From Neodiprion pinetum (taxonomy: Eukaryota; Arthropoda; Insecta; Hymenoptera; Diprionidae), in the NCBI RefSeq assembly GCF_021155775.2, contig NC_060233.1:34937077-35001076 (forward strand): DNA of 64,000 nucleotides. Reading direction: 5' to 3'. Position numbers and translations under genes: made by a program. The notes below the pieces were generated by a model. It made no database searches and was not told the origin of the DNA. It worked only from the letters and a program-made list of their open reading frames with translations. Every line of letters starts with the position of its first letter. The first letter of the stretch is position 1. Below are positions 1 through 12,600 of the stretch, piece by piece.

Positions 1-3
1 TCA

Positions 4-31
4 TTGACTGAAGCATTATATCTTCAGTCAA
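4..31. repeat. perfect 10-bp inverted repeat (hairpin)
   Basis: TTGACTGAAG at 4-13 is followed by an 8-base spacer and its exact reverse complement CTTCAGTCAA at 22-31. It lies upstream of SCHIP1. The function is unknown. The rest of 1-865 is AT-rich upstream DNA of SCHIP1 in which I see no other gene. Confidence 0.6.
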
Positions 32-865
32 CGCACCGCTTATACCCATATTAATCTTCCTTCTTCAATTCAAACCATTGAAACTGACAACTCTCAGACA
101 AATGACAATCGTACGTTACACGGTGCAAATACATTGCGATCCCCCCTCCCCCCATTCATTTGTTTTCTTCCGTACTTCGTACTCTTTTGTTTTTATTTAG
201 GGATAAGGTCGGTATGGTTCACCCTCTGTCTAATCTGTCCGTTCCTGGGTTCATCTTCATAGCGGACGACAAAAAGCACCCGCTATTTTTCATGGCTGTC
301 AAAAAATGGTGCACTGAGGTTATTCGAAATTATTAAACGAAATGTGCGGATCGTAAACGAACCTATATTATTTTTCAACCGTCTATCTTGCCGATATCCA
401 ACCAATGAATACATTGCTAATAATTACATGAAAATTAGGTACTTTTATGTTTTCATTGGACCGATTTAATCATGAAATTTAACCTGTAAAATGATGGGTA
501 AATATGTGTGAGCAGCGATACGTAATGATTTGTAAAACAAATTATTGTTCTTAGATAATACGATTAATTGGCTACAGTTTCAAAATGTTACTAATTAGAG
601 ATAAACGTTAAACAAAAAAAATGTGTAAACAAAAACTTGCACTATCTTACTAAGTTCAACCCAATCGATTAAAGGATAGCGAAAAAGAAGGAAAGAATAT
701 TAGAGATTGTACCTATGCGTGTACGTATTCTTATTTAATTGTATCGTTTCTACGCAGTGTGTGGTAAAATTTCGGGCCGCAGTCAATGAGTAAATCCTGA
801 TAAATTGTGTCAAAGGCATAATTTAATGCCTGAATTAGTTGAATATCGTATTTAACGTTTAAAAC

Positions 866-3590
866 ATGATCGACGACATCTCAGACTTGATGTACATAAT
901 TCAGGAAGACGAGCGAGTCGCCGAAGTCGTACAGGCGGTAGCAGCTGGCCGAAATCCTGACCCCAAAGACAGAGATAAGGAAGATCTCGTTGCACGTTTC
1001 GATAGGCTCGTCCAAGGAAATCCATTCGTTTCCCCCCAGGTTCGATTGAGTGAGAAACTTATAAAAAAAAAAAAACAGACAAATTATAAACAGTTATTGC
1101 AAATAAGTGTACAAAATATTTTTGTGCAATTTTACTTCTAGCGAAGAAATGATAGAGAGGAAATCAGAAGGCGGTTGGCCATGGGACCGGATGCTGAAGA
1201 TCTCAGATCTGAACGAGGCCGCAAGCCCAGCTTGCAGTCACGCCTTCAGAGTGGTCAGTATCAGGAATTGAATGAAAAAAGAAAATTAATGGTTTCAGGA
1301 ATCCAGTACCAAATAATGTACAACTGAGAACATTTATTACTGAGATACCATGAACGAAAATGTCAGCTCAAATTATAATAGTAATAATGCGGATACACTG
1401 ATAGAAACATCAATTTAAAACTTTTCTCCAATTTCTAAAAAGCCTCTGAAAATGTTTTCTTTTTAACAGAAAAGAAGTTCAGATTTTTGATAGAAACCTT
1501 ACAGAGTAATTTACGTATAATTCAACCAAATTTACTAATAGTTTTACGGTATAATATTTATGAACTGTTAGATTCTGATATACTTCTACGCTCTTTCTGA
1601 AGTAATCAGAATACTTTCGAAATTGCCTGAAATTTTTTCTTAAAGCGTCCCCGTTTTTACAGTAGCTCAGAATGAAGGTCAACATATATTTTTCAAAAAA
1701 AAAAAGAAAAATGAAAACCAGTGTTAAGTTATTCGCAATTTGATTTTTCTAGGAATGAATCTTCAGATTTGCTTTATGAATGACACATCTTCGGATACAG
1801 AATCGCCAGTTTCGGAAGCTGACACAACTCCTGGTCCCATATCATCGGAAATACGAGCGCCGGTTACTCGACCACAAGTACTGAGTCTTCCACCATTGAG
1901 AGTCGACGCAACTGCGCCAGTCGACGAAGCTGACTTTTTTGCAAGACAAGCAAGATTACAAACTGAAGCCAGAATGGCACTGGCCCAAGCAAAGGAGATG
2001 GCTCACATGCAAATGGAAGTAGAAAGACAAAGACTCAAACAAAGTCCGATAACAGAAATGGTCCGATCTAGTCTTGAAAAGGTAAAAAATTTTGTAGTGC
2101 CACTACATAATTTACATAAACTTATAAAATTTTTTTGTCACAAAATTTTAATAATATAAGCCTCCAGAGTCAAGGAATCATATCAAATTTAGTTATTGGG
2201 ATTTTTCAATGCTTATCTGAATACCGCATCGGGATGTTTGAACCAGAAATTTACGTTTTTATTTGAGTTTCATAAATCGCACACAAAAGCAAGAAAAAAT
2301 CTCACCAACTTATTTCATCACATAAGGTTGGCGTTCAGCTGGGAGATGAGCGACGTAGGTTGTCTCGAGTGTTGTTAACGGAGCTTAACGTTGCACAACT
2401 CCAAGTGGTTGCCAATGATTTACACGCACGTATAGCTGCTCTGAATGAGGCGCTTGTGGAAGGATTGCTTAGGCGAGATGATTTGCACATGGAACAGGAT
2501 TCAATGCTGGTGGACGTTGAGGATCTCACACGTTATTTGTAAGTATAGAAACTATTGATCACTTCTCAACGTTCAGTTCTTGAATCAGATGAGGATAATG
2601 ATTCTATCCTCATTATCCAGTCGGTCGGACCACGAATTCGCACTTGCTGTAATGCAGTATGAAAATTAAATCGCGATCAGACTTATGGTCTAGCTTGTTC
2701 TTACTTGGTTTGCGTTATTTCATCTATTGGTTTGTACGCACTGCAATTTTGTACACTAAAAAATGATGGGTCTAGTCCATGTTATTTTTGAACTCAATTC
2801 AAATAGCAAACACATCTATTTCAGGCTGAGAATAAATTTTAGGCAATTTCACATTATTTATAATTTTCTGTTCATCACCAGCATGGTAACAATAATAAGA
2901 TAAAATGGTGATGTACAAACACTTTCATTGCACATTTTTATTCAACACTAAACGCAGTATCGCCTGAACAGAGGTTTTGGAAATAAGCCCGACCACCACT
3001 CAATGTAACAAACATCAAAACAAAGCGTGTGCACTCTTGATATTTTGAACTGCGGGACTCAGTGGCAAAACATAAATAACATTGTGAAAAATTGAACAAG
3101 AAATTCAAATGAAACGGAACCATGTGAAAACATTTACATAATACAAAGATGCTCATCATTGTTACTGGCTTGAAGGCTTCAACAGTTACAAACATCACAT
3201 AACCGATCCATATTTTAAATTACTAAAATTTATCCTGGCGAGTTTATTCTTTTACCGTCTCAAAGAATTGACTGAATCAATTATCATTATGTTTTCTAAA
3301 CAATATACTGCATTTTCTAATTGATTAAGCTTTACAATTTTATGTTCGCAAATTAAAATCCGGCCGCAATCCCTCTCTCTCTCCTAGAAATAAATAGATG
3401 GTGTGTGAGGTGCTGTCTTTTGCGCAGAGGTGCCAAGCAGGAATCATTCAAGCGACAGGGAATAGCTACAAGGGAAACATCGTCGATGAAATCTGTTGAA
3501 AGGAATCAACAATCGGCGTCGCTTCAAGTTAATAAGCTACTTAAACCAAAACTTATGAATCGAGGACTCGTTGGTTTAGTCAGAAAATAA
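866..3590 (+). CDS. SCHIP1: Schwannomin-interacting protein 1 (SCHIP1) homologue
   Basis: Five coding exons: 866-1039, 1142-1253, 1753-2081, 2327-2538 and 3428-3590, joined in phase to give 329 residues. Family hallmarks are visible. RRNDREEIRRRLAMG and KPSLQSRLQSG are followed across a splice by MNLQICFMND. The C-terminal coiled coil contains LTELNVAQLQVVANDLHARI and MEQDSMLVDVEDLTRYL, very close to vertebrate SCHIP1. In the family, SCHIP1 binds merlin/schwannomin (NF2) and acts at the cell cortex; fly Schip1 is linked to Hippo signalling. The start ATG sits in AAAC-ATG and opens with an acidic segment (MIDDISDLMY). No IQCJ-like N-terminus is seen, so longer isoforms from upstream exons are possible. 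The last exon (GAKQESFKRQ onward, basic, ends LVGLVRK) is less conserved; its acceptor is TTTTGCGCAG. All donors are GT, including GTAAGT after exon 4. Confidence 0.93.
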
Positions 3591-3600
3591 TCGTTTGCCT

Positions 3601-3640
3601 CGAGACTGTGTTGCAGTCTCGCCAAAATATAACGAATAAA
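3601..3640 (+). other. SCHIP1: SCHIP1 3' UTR hairpin and poly(A) signal
   Basis: Ten bases after the SCHIP1 stop, CGAGACTG (3601-3608) and CAGTCTCG (3614-3621) form a perfect 8-bp stem with a 5-base loop. A canonical AATAAA follows at 3635-3640, so a short 3' UTR is possible. Confidence 0.45.
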
Positions 3641-5314
3641 ACAACCATTGAAAAACACATAACAAAAAGAGTAGAGGCAAATATAATTGGTAAACATATA
3701 TCCAAAAACTTATTAATAGCTAATGAGTCTCCCCTTCCCCTTGTTACCTGCTGCTGGTAAAGATAAAGACTGATATTGATACATTGCGTGTTATATTTAC
3801 CGAATGTTATAATATGTCTCTGATCACCTAATATCATCAGAATAAATTCTGAGTATAAATACTGCCCTGAAGTAAAATTCTCTTGTGTACAAATATTCAC
3901 CTTAATCGTATCATAAATTATTTTTCCATTTTGGTATGGTTTATTCTCTAAATAACTTGCCTTGTTCCAATATTAGATCTGCTTGGATTTTTCAATATAA
4001 TTGTTGAATCTATGGTTCATTCATTTTTACTATTATCATAGAATAGTATGTACGTGTGTGTATCAATAATGTTCAATAGATTGGAGAAGGAAAAGATACG
4101 TGAATAATGAGAGTCGAGTAGTCACAAATTTTGAAAGAAAACGAGACTCAGTAGGACAGAAAAACAGCGGCAGGTGACTATGAAATCTTTTGTGAATTTT
4201 ATGAATTCCCACCACTTAAAAAGGTAATGAGAAGTTAAAACAATAATTTAAGATTTGATCGATGACTACGATGTAAAGATAAGTATTTCAAACTCGTTCA
4301 CAAAGTTATTCAAAGTGTACCAATTACTGAGCATAAAAGATATTGATACGACAAGTAAGAAATACTTGCAAATATACCAAGCTTCTGAAGCTTGCTTAAG
4401 TTGTGAATCGATACAATCTAGGCAGCAGAGGTCTGTTACATATTTATAAGAAACCTATAACGAAAAAAAAAAAAAATAATTTGTACTTCATGGAAATGGA
4501 TCAGATATGGTACTAAACTGACATTTTATCCTAGTTTCATCGCTCGTTTTACTTCGCCTTGCATGTATTTATTGACTTATATCAATTCTAATAACTTAAC
4601 ATAGCGGACGTTTGACCAATTATGACACTTCCGTTTTTACCACAATATATCGGCGATTTGTTTGTTACTGTGCAAGTTGATACTTACTTCAAGTCATAAA
4701 AAAATCGCAGATACCTCTGACGTACAAAACTGTATCAAAATTGGTGGAACGACTTGTAGATAAAATAGAATTCTGTGTTGTATATACGATAAACTTATGC
4801 TAACAATAAGATGTTCCCAACAATGTCTGTCCTGCCAAGCTTCAGACGTTCATATAACAGCGATCGTGTTTCGCAATGAAGCTAAAAACAGAACATGACC
4901 AATTTTACCAATCTTTTCATTCGACAATACATAGAAAGTTAAAATATCTTATACATAGTCATCATTTCGTATTTCCTGTGCACAGTTGCATATTTGCAAT
5001 AAATTGGGCATATTTTTTTTCACAACAATAACTTGATACATTTCGATGTGCGAAGCTTGCTTGGTCTCAATTTTGATCTATAGTAACAATAAATCCTGAT
5101 ATATAATATGCACGACTTAAATGAATAAATCATGGTCCCATAATTTCCAGATGTCATTCCCACTTTGAATGTAATATAGAACTAGATTTCATCCTCGTCA
5201 ACGAGCTGTATTCTGCTTTCTAGTACATTTGCCACTGATGAAGTGGAGGCAGATATATTTGCAGAAGGATAGGTTACCACATTTACCGGAAACTCATTGA
5301 CATTTTCAACACAG

Positions 5315-5564
5315 ATTAATAAGTCGGGAAAGCCAGGAACTGCATTTCCTGACGACAAAGAATCTATTGGTGAATATGAGAAGAAATTTCAGCTATATGG
5401 TATTACTTTTTTCAAATCTAAATATTACATCCATTGTTTCCTTCTTTCTCTCACCAACAAACAATGTAATATCATTATTATAGCTTCTGTTTGCTGTGTT
5501 AGAAGTTGAACAAGATATTGATAATTTAAACAAGAATTTTAAGATGGCTACTGAACTATTCTAA
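5315..5564 (+). CDS. candidate terminal coding exons of an unrecognised small gene
   Basis: Two phase-compatible exons. Exon 5315-5399 follows acceptor TTTTCAACACAG and ends at G|GTATTA. Exon 5503-5564 follows a pyrimidine-rich acceptor ending TGTGTTAG and runs to TAA at 5562-5564. The joined 48-codon frame is charged and coiled-coil-like (INKSGKPGTAFPDDKES, then EVEQDIDNLNKNFKMATELF). The intron is 103 nt. I found no convincing upstream exon and do not recognise the family. An antisense frame overlaps it (5182-5363, minus, read as SLSSGNAVPGFPDLLI through QLVDEDEI to TAG) behind its own acceptor ATTCACCAATAG, so the coding strand is undecided. Either could be chance. Confidence 0.25.
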
Positions 5565-6123
5565 AATTGATAGCATGGTGTACATGTCGTTCAATTGTTG
5601 GTCGGCCAAATTGTCGTTAATTTGGTGAAAAGAAAAAAAAAAAAAAAATACAGTTAAACTGAATTAATCTGAGCTAAATTATCAATCGCATCTTTGTAGT
5701 TTTTCCTTTTAATGTCAAGTTCATATACCAATCTTGAAGTAGTTCATTACTAATTTGAAACTCTTAAATTTTGTTTCTTAACTTTTCCCAGTTACCGCTA
5801 ATTTGTGTCTTTGATTATAATATAAAGTTATTCTTTTTTTTGAGAAAATCAGTATGATAATACGATATAAAGAAATTGAAGAAAAACATTCTCTACGAAT
5901 ATTTTACCATAATAAGGAGATTAGGAGATGCGGTGTAAATGAATTCATACATATAGATATAAGACGTCCCATCATATTATCTACAAAATAGTTTTAATCA
6001 TAATGTTAATTAATAATATACAGATTGTAAATAACTAAACAATAATAATAAAATATGCTGTAACAAGGATCTTGTTTTTTGCTTTCTTCTTTTCTTTTAT
6101 TAATATTCTCATCTTTCTCCTCC

Positions 6124-7040
6124 TAACTCTTTTGGATCTCGGAGGGAAGGCACGGGGCAGTAGTTTTAGTTTTGTGGATTCAATTCCCGATCAGTCACTC
6201 CTAAATTTTTTTTTTTTTTAATTCTCTACAATCAGCTACTCAGCAGACTGACAAGGAATTAAGGAGCACCGCTGGTAAGATTTCATGCAAGAGCATAATA
6301 ATAGTACATAAATTGATGTATAATGTACTTATAGGTATGTATACATCGGCCAATAAAACATGTGAAACTAATGTTAAAACCGGTAAAGATTGGTTGTTAT
6401 ATATTGCCGAGACATTTATCATTAGTTGCTTCGTTATCATACTCCTGTTCCTGCAGGATAATGTTTCTTTTTAACTATGTATATCTATTGATTAAGAATG
6501 ATCTTGCTTCACCTATACAACATGGAAAATGAAGAGTTAACGTCTCAAAATTATTCATTTTACTAGACACTCTCAGTTTTATTAGGAAAAATAGAAGTTA
6601 GATTTTGCAACTGAAAAATTGTTCTTGCATAAAATCATGATCTGATGTTCGACTTATTCAATTTTTGTCATGCACACGATTTATACCCGAATATTACAAT
6701 AACGGATTGTTATACATGTATACCTATGTTACAATATAAATTCTTATTCAACAAATTGATTTTCATATACTGATACATATACATAGGTATGTGTATACAC
6801 TATACACACATGTACATGTTGTATACGATGTATATCTACTATACAAAGAAGCTCACTTGTAGTGCTGCCTAGCACTTTTACTTATTCATTTTTATTTTAG
6901 ATTTACTCAGTTGCTTATTTAATTTTTTCCTGCCTTAATTATTATCTTTTCGTAGGTTTAATATGTTTATATTTATTGTTAATTTAATCGCGTTAACTTT
7001 GGCGGCCTCCGTGGCTAGCTGGGCAAACGACCTTCCTAAA
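6124..7040 (+). repeat. possible tRNA-derived SINE fragments
   Basis: At 7003-7030, GCCTCCGTGGCTAGCTGGG resembles a tRNA box A (TGGCnnAGnnGG) with one base missing. At 6174-6200, GTGGATTCAATTCCCGATC resembles a box B (GGTTCGAnTCC), followed by CACTCC and a T-run. They are separate, truncated and degenerate, and no complete cloverleaf was seen. The reading as SINE remnants rests only on these motifs. Confidence 0.2.
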
Positions 7041-7738
7041 TTTACTACATTATTATCATCAGTATAATAATAATAATTGTTAATGTTATTACGATAGGTA
7101 AGAAATTAAATATTTAATTTACAGAATGTATAAAAAATAATAATACTTATTTTTGTATTTTAAATCAATTTTCTACAAAACAATTGATATACAAATATCC
7201 CTAGGCATGTTTTTTTCTGTCTGTTTCGATTTTTCTTCTCCATCATATTTACATATACAGGGAATATCGAATTGCAATATCTGTAGAAAAATCTACGAAT
7301 AAATAATTCAAATGAACTTAAATTGAAATATCTATTATTGGTACATTTTGAATCGGTGCCCAGCTCGTCATTTAGCATATAATGGCAGAAAATTATTATT
7401 AAATGATTAGCTATTCATACGGATATATTCATGGATATACAGAGATTTAGTAACAGCAAAACTGTTTAATTTCAAAACTTTCCTGGTCACGCTACTTTGG
7501 CAATAATATTACGTGAAAAAATCTGCGATCTTCAACTGTACATTAGTTATCTTTTTGCGCATTAATAATTAACTTTCAATCATTAATATAAGTTTTTATT
7601 ATAGCAATTATATCTTAAAAAAATGTCACTTTCGTTTCATTTTTCAAATTATTATAACATATGTTTTTTTCAAGTCTTTGCATAACATGTGACATGATTC
7701 GTGTGATACACAATATGAGCGCAATTTAAAAAATTTAT

Positions 7739-8014
7739 ATGAAGCGGTTTACTTATAATAACGGCCCAACACCAGAATCAATTCATGACGAAATTGCTTT
7801 AAAACTTTCCTTACAACAGGTGTATAAATCATCAATTTTTAAACAATCAATAATTGTACCAGAAATTTCCACACTTTTGACTCTACAAGTGTATGAATTA
7901 CAGTCTTTCAATTTTTTTCGAAATCAAATATTTTGGCATTATATCATTACATAAAAATTTGCTTCTAATTTGTAGCACTTTTCTCAATTGGGTCCGAGAG
8001 TTTGCGAGTATTAA
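7739..8014 (+). CDS. possible two-exon micro-ORF, family unknown
   Basis: ATG at 7739 opens 27 codons (MKRFTYNNGPTPESIHDEIA...) to CAG|GTGTAT (end 7819). An acceptor TTCTAATTTGTAG leads to 7976-8014, which adds HFSQLGPRVCEY and a TAA. Total 39 residues, intron 156 nt. There is an in-frame stop just upstream of the ATG. No homology is recognised. In DNA this AT-rich such a structure may arise by chance. Confidence 0.2.
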
Positions 8015-9659
8015 AAAATGCAACGATTTTATCGCTATTGATAATGGGCATATATAATATGCATCTTCCAATGATGTTACGTATTAAATTACCATACTCG
8101 AGAATGCTCTCGTGAAATGTTATCAAAATGTACTGGCGAATTCATTTTTTCTGTAAAAAAAAAAGTGTGGGCTGATGTATGTCTATCTCCTGATTTATTA
8201 TGTTATTTTTTGTATTTCCCACTATGTTGTAGTGATTTCTAAGTCGTGATCAAAGTGTATATTAAAAATTTTGAATCACTTCTGATTGTTTTTATAAAAG
8301 TTTATCTACTTTATTAACAATTATCACTAATGCCAAGGGACTGTAGTTTTAAGACTTCAATTCCATGTGTTTTTTTTTTTGATTTTATATTCCTGAAATC
8401 TATACCCATCACTAAATTTCTAACTTTTGCTTACACTTGACTTATTTACTTTTTTCCTTTTCTTTGCATCGATGACTAAGATTTAATCGAACCAGTGAAA
8501 TGCACGGATTTTAAGATTGTTTACAAGATCATTGTTTCCCTCTAGGGTTGGAATTTATTTTTTATACATTACAACTGTACTTTTCTTGTATGACTGTGCC
8601 CTAAAATCGTTTAACTTTTGCACTGTTAGTTGAATAAGTTTTTCGCAGCAATATTGTAAGTTTTGAAATAGGAATTGGAAAAAAAGGAAGATTTTTATCA
8701 AAAATTCAAAAGTCCGAAAATGTGTTAAATATGAAAATAGGATGGAGTTCAAAGCAAATGCAAGGTGAAAATTAAATAAGCATGAAAAAGATGCAAGTCA
8801 ACTGGTACTGGGACATAAGTTTTGAAGGTATTTGAAAAAAAAAATGTGAATAATGTTATCACACTTGGTAATTCGTAGTTGGTAATATCTCAATTCTGAA
8901 TTCACATCTGAAGTGACAATGAGCATATTGATATAAGACGATCGTTCAATAAATTGAATGCGTCCTGCACATAAATATAATCTTTGCACTAGAATATTGT
9001 TAATGAAATTTTGTAATGTATTTAATTAATATCAAATGTCTTTCAATTCTATTATTTCTTAATTAGAAACTATCGATAGAACCTTGTAAAGCAGCTGCTG
9101 TAACATTGACTTCTAACAAATCACATATGCAATAATCCTACATGGAAAGGGAAGGAGAGCGAGGGAGAGGGGGGGAGCAGAACTTAAAGATACGTCCACA
9201 TTCTGTATGTGACATATTTACAAGAAAACAAAAAGCGACCAAAAATATTTATAAATAGATATATACAGAATGAGTTTGTCCAACTTTTTGAAAATGGGTA
9301 TCGCTTGGTTATTTCAAGTATCGACCCGCTAAACTAATCTGACATCTAGCCATGTAAACTGACCCAAAAAGAACTATAATGGACACTCTGTTTGCACATG
9401 TATACATGGATAATCACACAAACTATTCACGCTGGTCAATCATGACCATTCAGTAGCTTTAAGGCATATCCTTCGAGATGGTCCATCTGAATAATGTTGA
9501 GCTGATTGGCTAAGAAGCGGGACCTTGCAACAGGCAAGCCATATCCAGTTTCGAGATTTGGTTAGACTCATTCTAGATATATTTATATGGAGACAATTGC
9601 AATTAAAAAAAAAATCAATTTTTCGTTCTCATGAAATCGTTGTGGAAAACGCATTAAGA

Positions 9660-12600
9660 TTATTTGCCCATACTAGCGTTGGCAGGTAGAGTGGCAGATC
9701 GCTGTGGAACCGACAAGTAAGGCTTTAGCGTTGATCTTGTAGATTCCCTAAAATCAAAATTTATATGGGTATCAAAACCGAAGCGAGGCTTCTAGGTCTA
9801 TAATATGTGAATTATACAATGTTTCTGAATTTAAAAAATCATCCAAAAAGACCACTTAATGCTGTCATTGATATTAAAATAAAACAAAATTCCAAAGACT
9901 CTATGAATATGTTCTGACGAGAAAAATAAATCCAAAAAAAAAACATTTTTACACTTTTAATAAATTATAGAACTAATTTGTATCTTTGCAATGATGTTTT
10001 TAAGCATAAAATTTTTAATCGATATATTGCAAAGAAGAATGCATGGCTCTGAAGGAAATCTTCTGATACGGTGATAGCCTGATTTTTATTTCTTTTTTCA
10101 TTTCAACATCCAATTGTAAACACATCAATAAGCCGAACAGTTTTTTTCAATTTTACTTGCAGGCAGTAAAAACGAAAAAAAAAATGGTGTGAATGCAAGC
10201 AAATACAACAAATAAGCAACAAATTTAGGCACTGGATGTATATGACGTTCAGATGAAATGTATCTTTCATTTTCTGTACTGCTATATTACAGCTGGTAAA
10301 TTTAGAGTGCAATAATCAACGAGACGTGATGCATATTAATGTAGGCACTGGGCATAACTCTATAATTAGCGGCTGACCTGGGCACTTTTCGAACCATTTG
10401 TGGGGCACAAGACAAGTAAAATAAAGTGGGATGCTATGGTTCTAATGCAATGTTTAATGTTAATTCAAAACACGAATTCAAGAGTGTAGTATAGAGCTAC
10501 CAATGCAAAAAATCATGCTGTTGGATATTCTGTGATGATAGCTGTAGTTATGCACACAATGATAAAAACATCCCCACTGTTAGTTCGCAAAGCGACCACT
10601 ATCAAGGCTGTTTTTAAGTATGATAGGCAGCTGCAGGATAATGTGAATAAACTGATACTTTGAATCACATACTGCAGGTACATATACATATATATACTTT
10701 ATGTAGCTGGGCTTCTGCATCACTGTTAACCTTAAATCTAGTAAAATTTTTATTTTGTGACCTGTGCAAGTGAATAATCAGTTACTTCTAAAATGGAAGC
10801 TTGCACTTATGTTTTCGTATATTTGTGCAGTAATTTAAAGCCTTTCCAATTCAGGAGTGGTCAAATCTATGCAAATTACGTATTTGAAAGACAACAAATT
10901 GTACGGCTATATAATTTATAATAGAAAATACATAACAAATGTTTTTGTGATAGGACAAGTTATAAGTTTATGTCACTTGTGTATTGCACTTGCTTAATTA
11001 CGAAAATACAAATAAAAATTTCTTGAACAACGTCAAAAAGAAATGTTTGATTGTATTTTTCATTTCGTTAAACAAAGAGTGTACTTTCCTTTCCACGTAC
11101 ACATTTTTCCAATAATTTGTCCACTCCTGCCTATGATTAAACATGTATATAATTGCAAAAAGGTATATACATGTCTCAATATGGTAGTCGTTACCGAGAT
11201 TACTTTCTAGTTCAGTCAGATTTAATGGAATGTTATCTGAAAAAATCCATAGTAAAAAAAAAAAAAAAAACAAAATAAAAAAAAAGGTAGTAACAATAGT
11301 ACATTGGCCATCAAGGAGGCAATGTAGGTCCTTTTTACGCCGAGCATAAGTCCAAATGCGTTAGGTAAAAAAAAAAAAGTACTGTATGTAACAAAGGTAT
11401 GGTTTACAAGTTTTCTTTTGGACTGTTGCAGTAACGATAACTTTTCGAACAGATCGTAGGCAAAAAGAGGTCTGTGAACGATACTTGCGTAACATAAAAG
11501 TTTAATCCGCATTATTTTCCCCAGCATAAAAATACGACTCTACTGATATATACCAATTCTCAGTGATGAATTCCCATGAAACATACATACTGGTAAATAA
11601 AATAATCAATAACACGTAAGCTAAAATAATCAAAAATTTACGCAGGTTTTTCTATGGTCAAGGTATCTACAAATTGTGTTTTTTGGAATAAATAATGTTG
11701 AGCTAGGTGTTGTAATTATCTCCATGCTCAAGTTGCTAACACTCTGCAAAATTCAATCAAGTTCTTTTTATAATGCAGCAATCTATAGACATTGAAATTT
11801 ATTTTTACTTTGTATCTGGGTGGATCCTACACAGGATGTCGAAATTATATTCACTGGGAATTGGTGGATTTGCCAATACCATAGAAGAGCAGCACTATTA
11901 TTTACAAGTATTTAGTACAATAACTTGTGCAACCTTTTTACCAGCATATAGTTGAGTTTGGCAAATATTTTAACGAAACAATTTAAAACAAATCTCCAAG
12001 AATATCAGAATGGTTTAGATACAACTTGTGAGAGTGATGTGCGTGAATTCCAGGGCTGTTCTGCTTCATAAAATGTATTTTCCAAAAATATATTTAATCG
12101 CTTCCCTTTATAATAAGACAGCTCTTAGATTAAGATTATTTTTAAGCGACATTCACATTTATTGAGATTATATTCAATTATTCTAAGTGACGAAATTGAC
12201 GAAGCTACGGGTTTCAGAGTAAACTAGAAAACGTGATTGTATGATTTTGGTATTGAAAATCATCGAGCTCTTACACTGAACTGTTCATCTGAAAAATATG
12301 CACTGTTCTCAAATTAGGGAGCATATTAATTCCTGTAGTATCTTCATATCGAACCTAGTTGTAAAATAGACAGTCGAACTTTGTGTCGAAAAAATTAACA
12401 CAATATATTGAAGTATTTCGAAGCAAGTTCCTTCCTTAAGGTATGAAATTAAATGATGAGGAAAGTACGTTGAATGTATCAGCGATATTACCAAATGAAT
12501 GACTACGTCATTGAACATGTATACTTTACCAAGCAATTATGTACAGCAAATACTTATAACATACTTTTTTCGATCTCTCATCTCTCTATTTTCTAAGTAA

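Larger units (their letters stand above)
3641..9435. other. AT-rich convergent intergenic region SCHIP1/ROCK
   Basis: About 5.8 kb between the 3' ends of SCHIP1 (+) and ROCK (-). It probably carries their long 3' UTRs. I see homopolymer runs, TATA/TG simple sequence around 6.7-6.85 kb and 24-like AT repeats, but no recognisable gene. Three weak exon-like signals (5.2-5.6 kb, 7.74-8.01 kb and tRNA-like fragments at 6.1 and 7.0 kb) are listed separately. Confidence 0.6.

Noticed and set aside
5400..5470. minus-strand start exon MDVIFRFEK in phase with the 5363-5182 frame
   Set aside because: The required intron would be about 43 nt, below the usual minimum.
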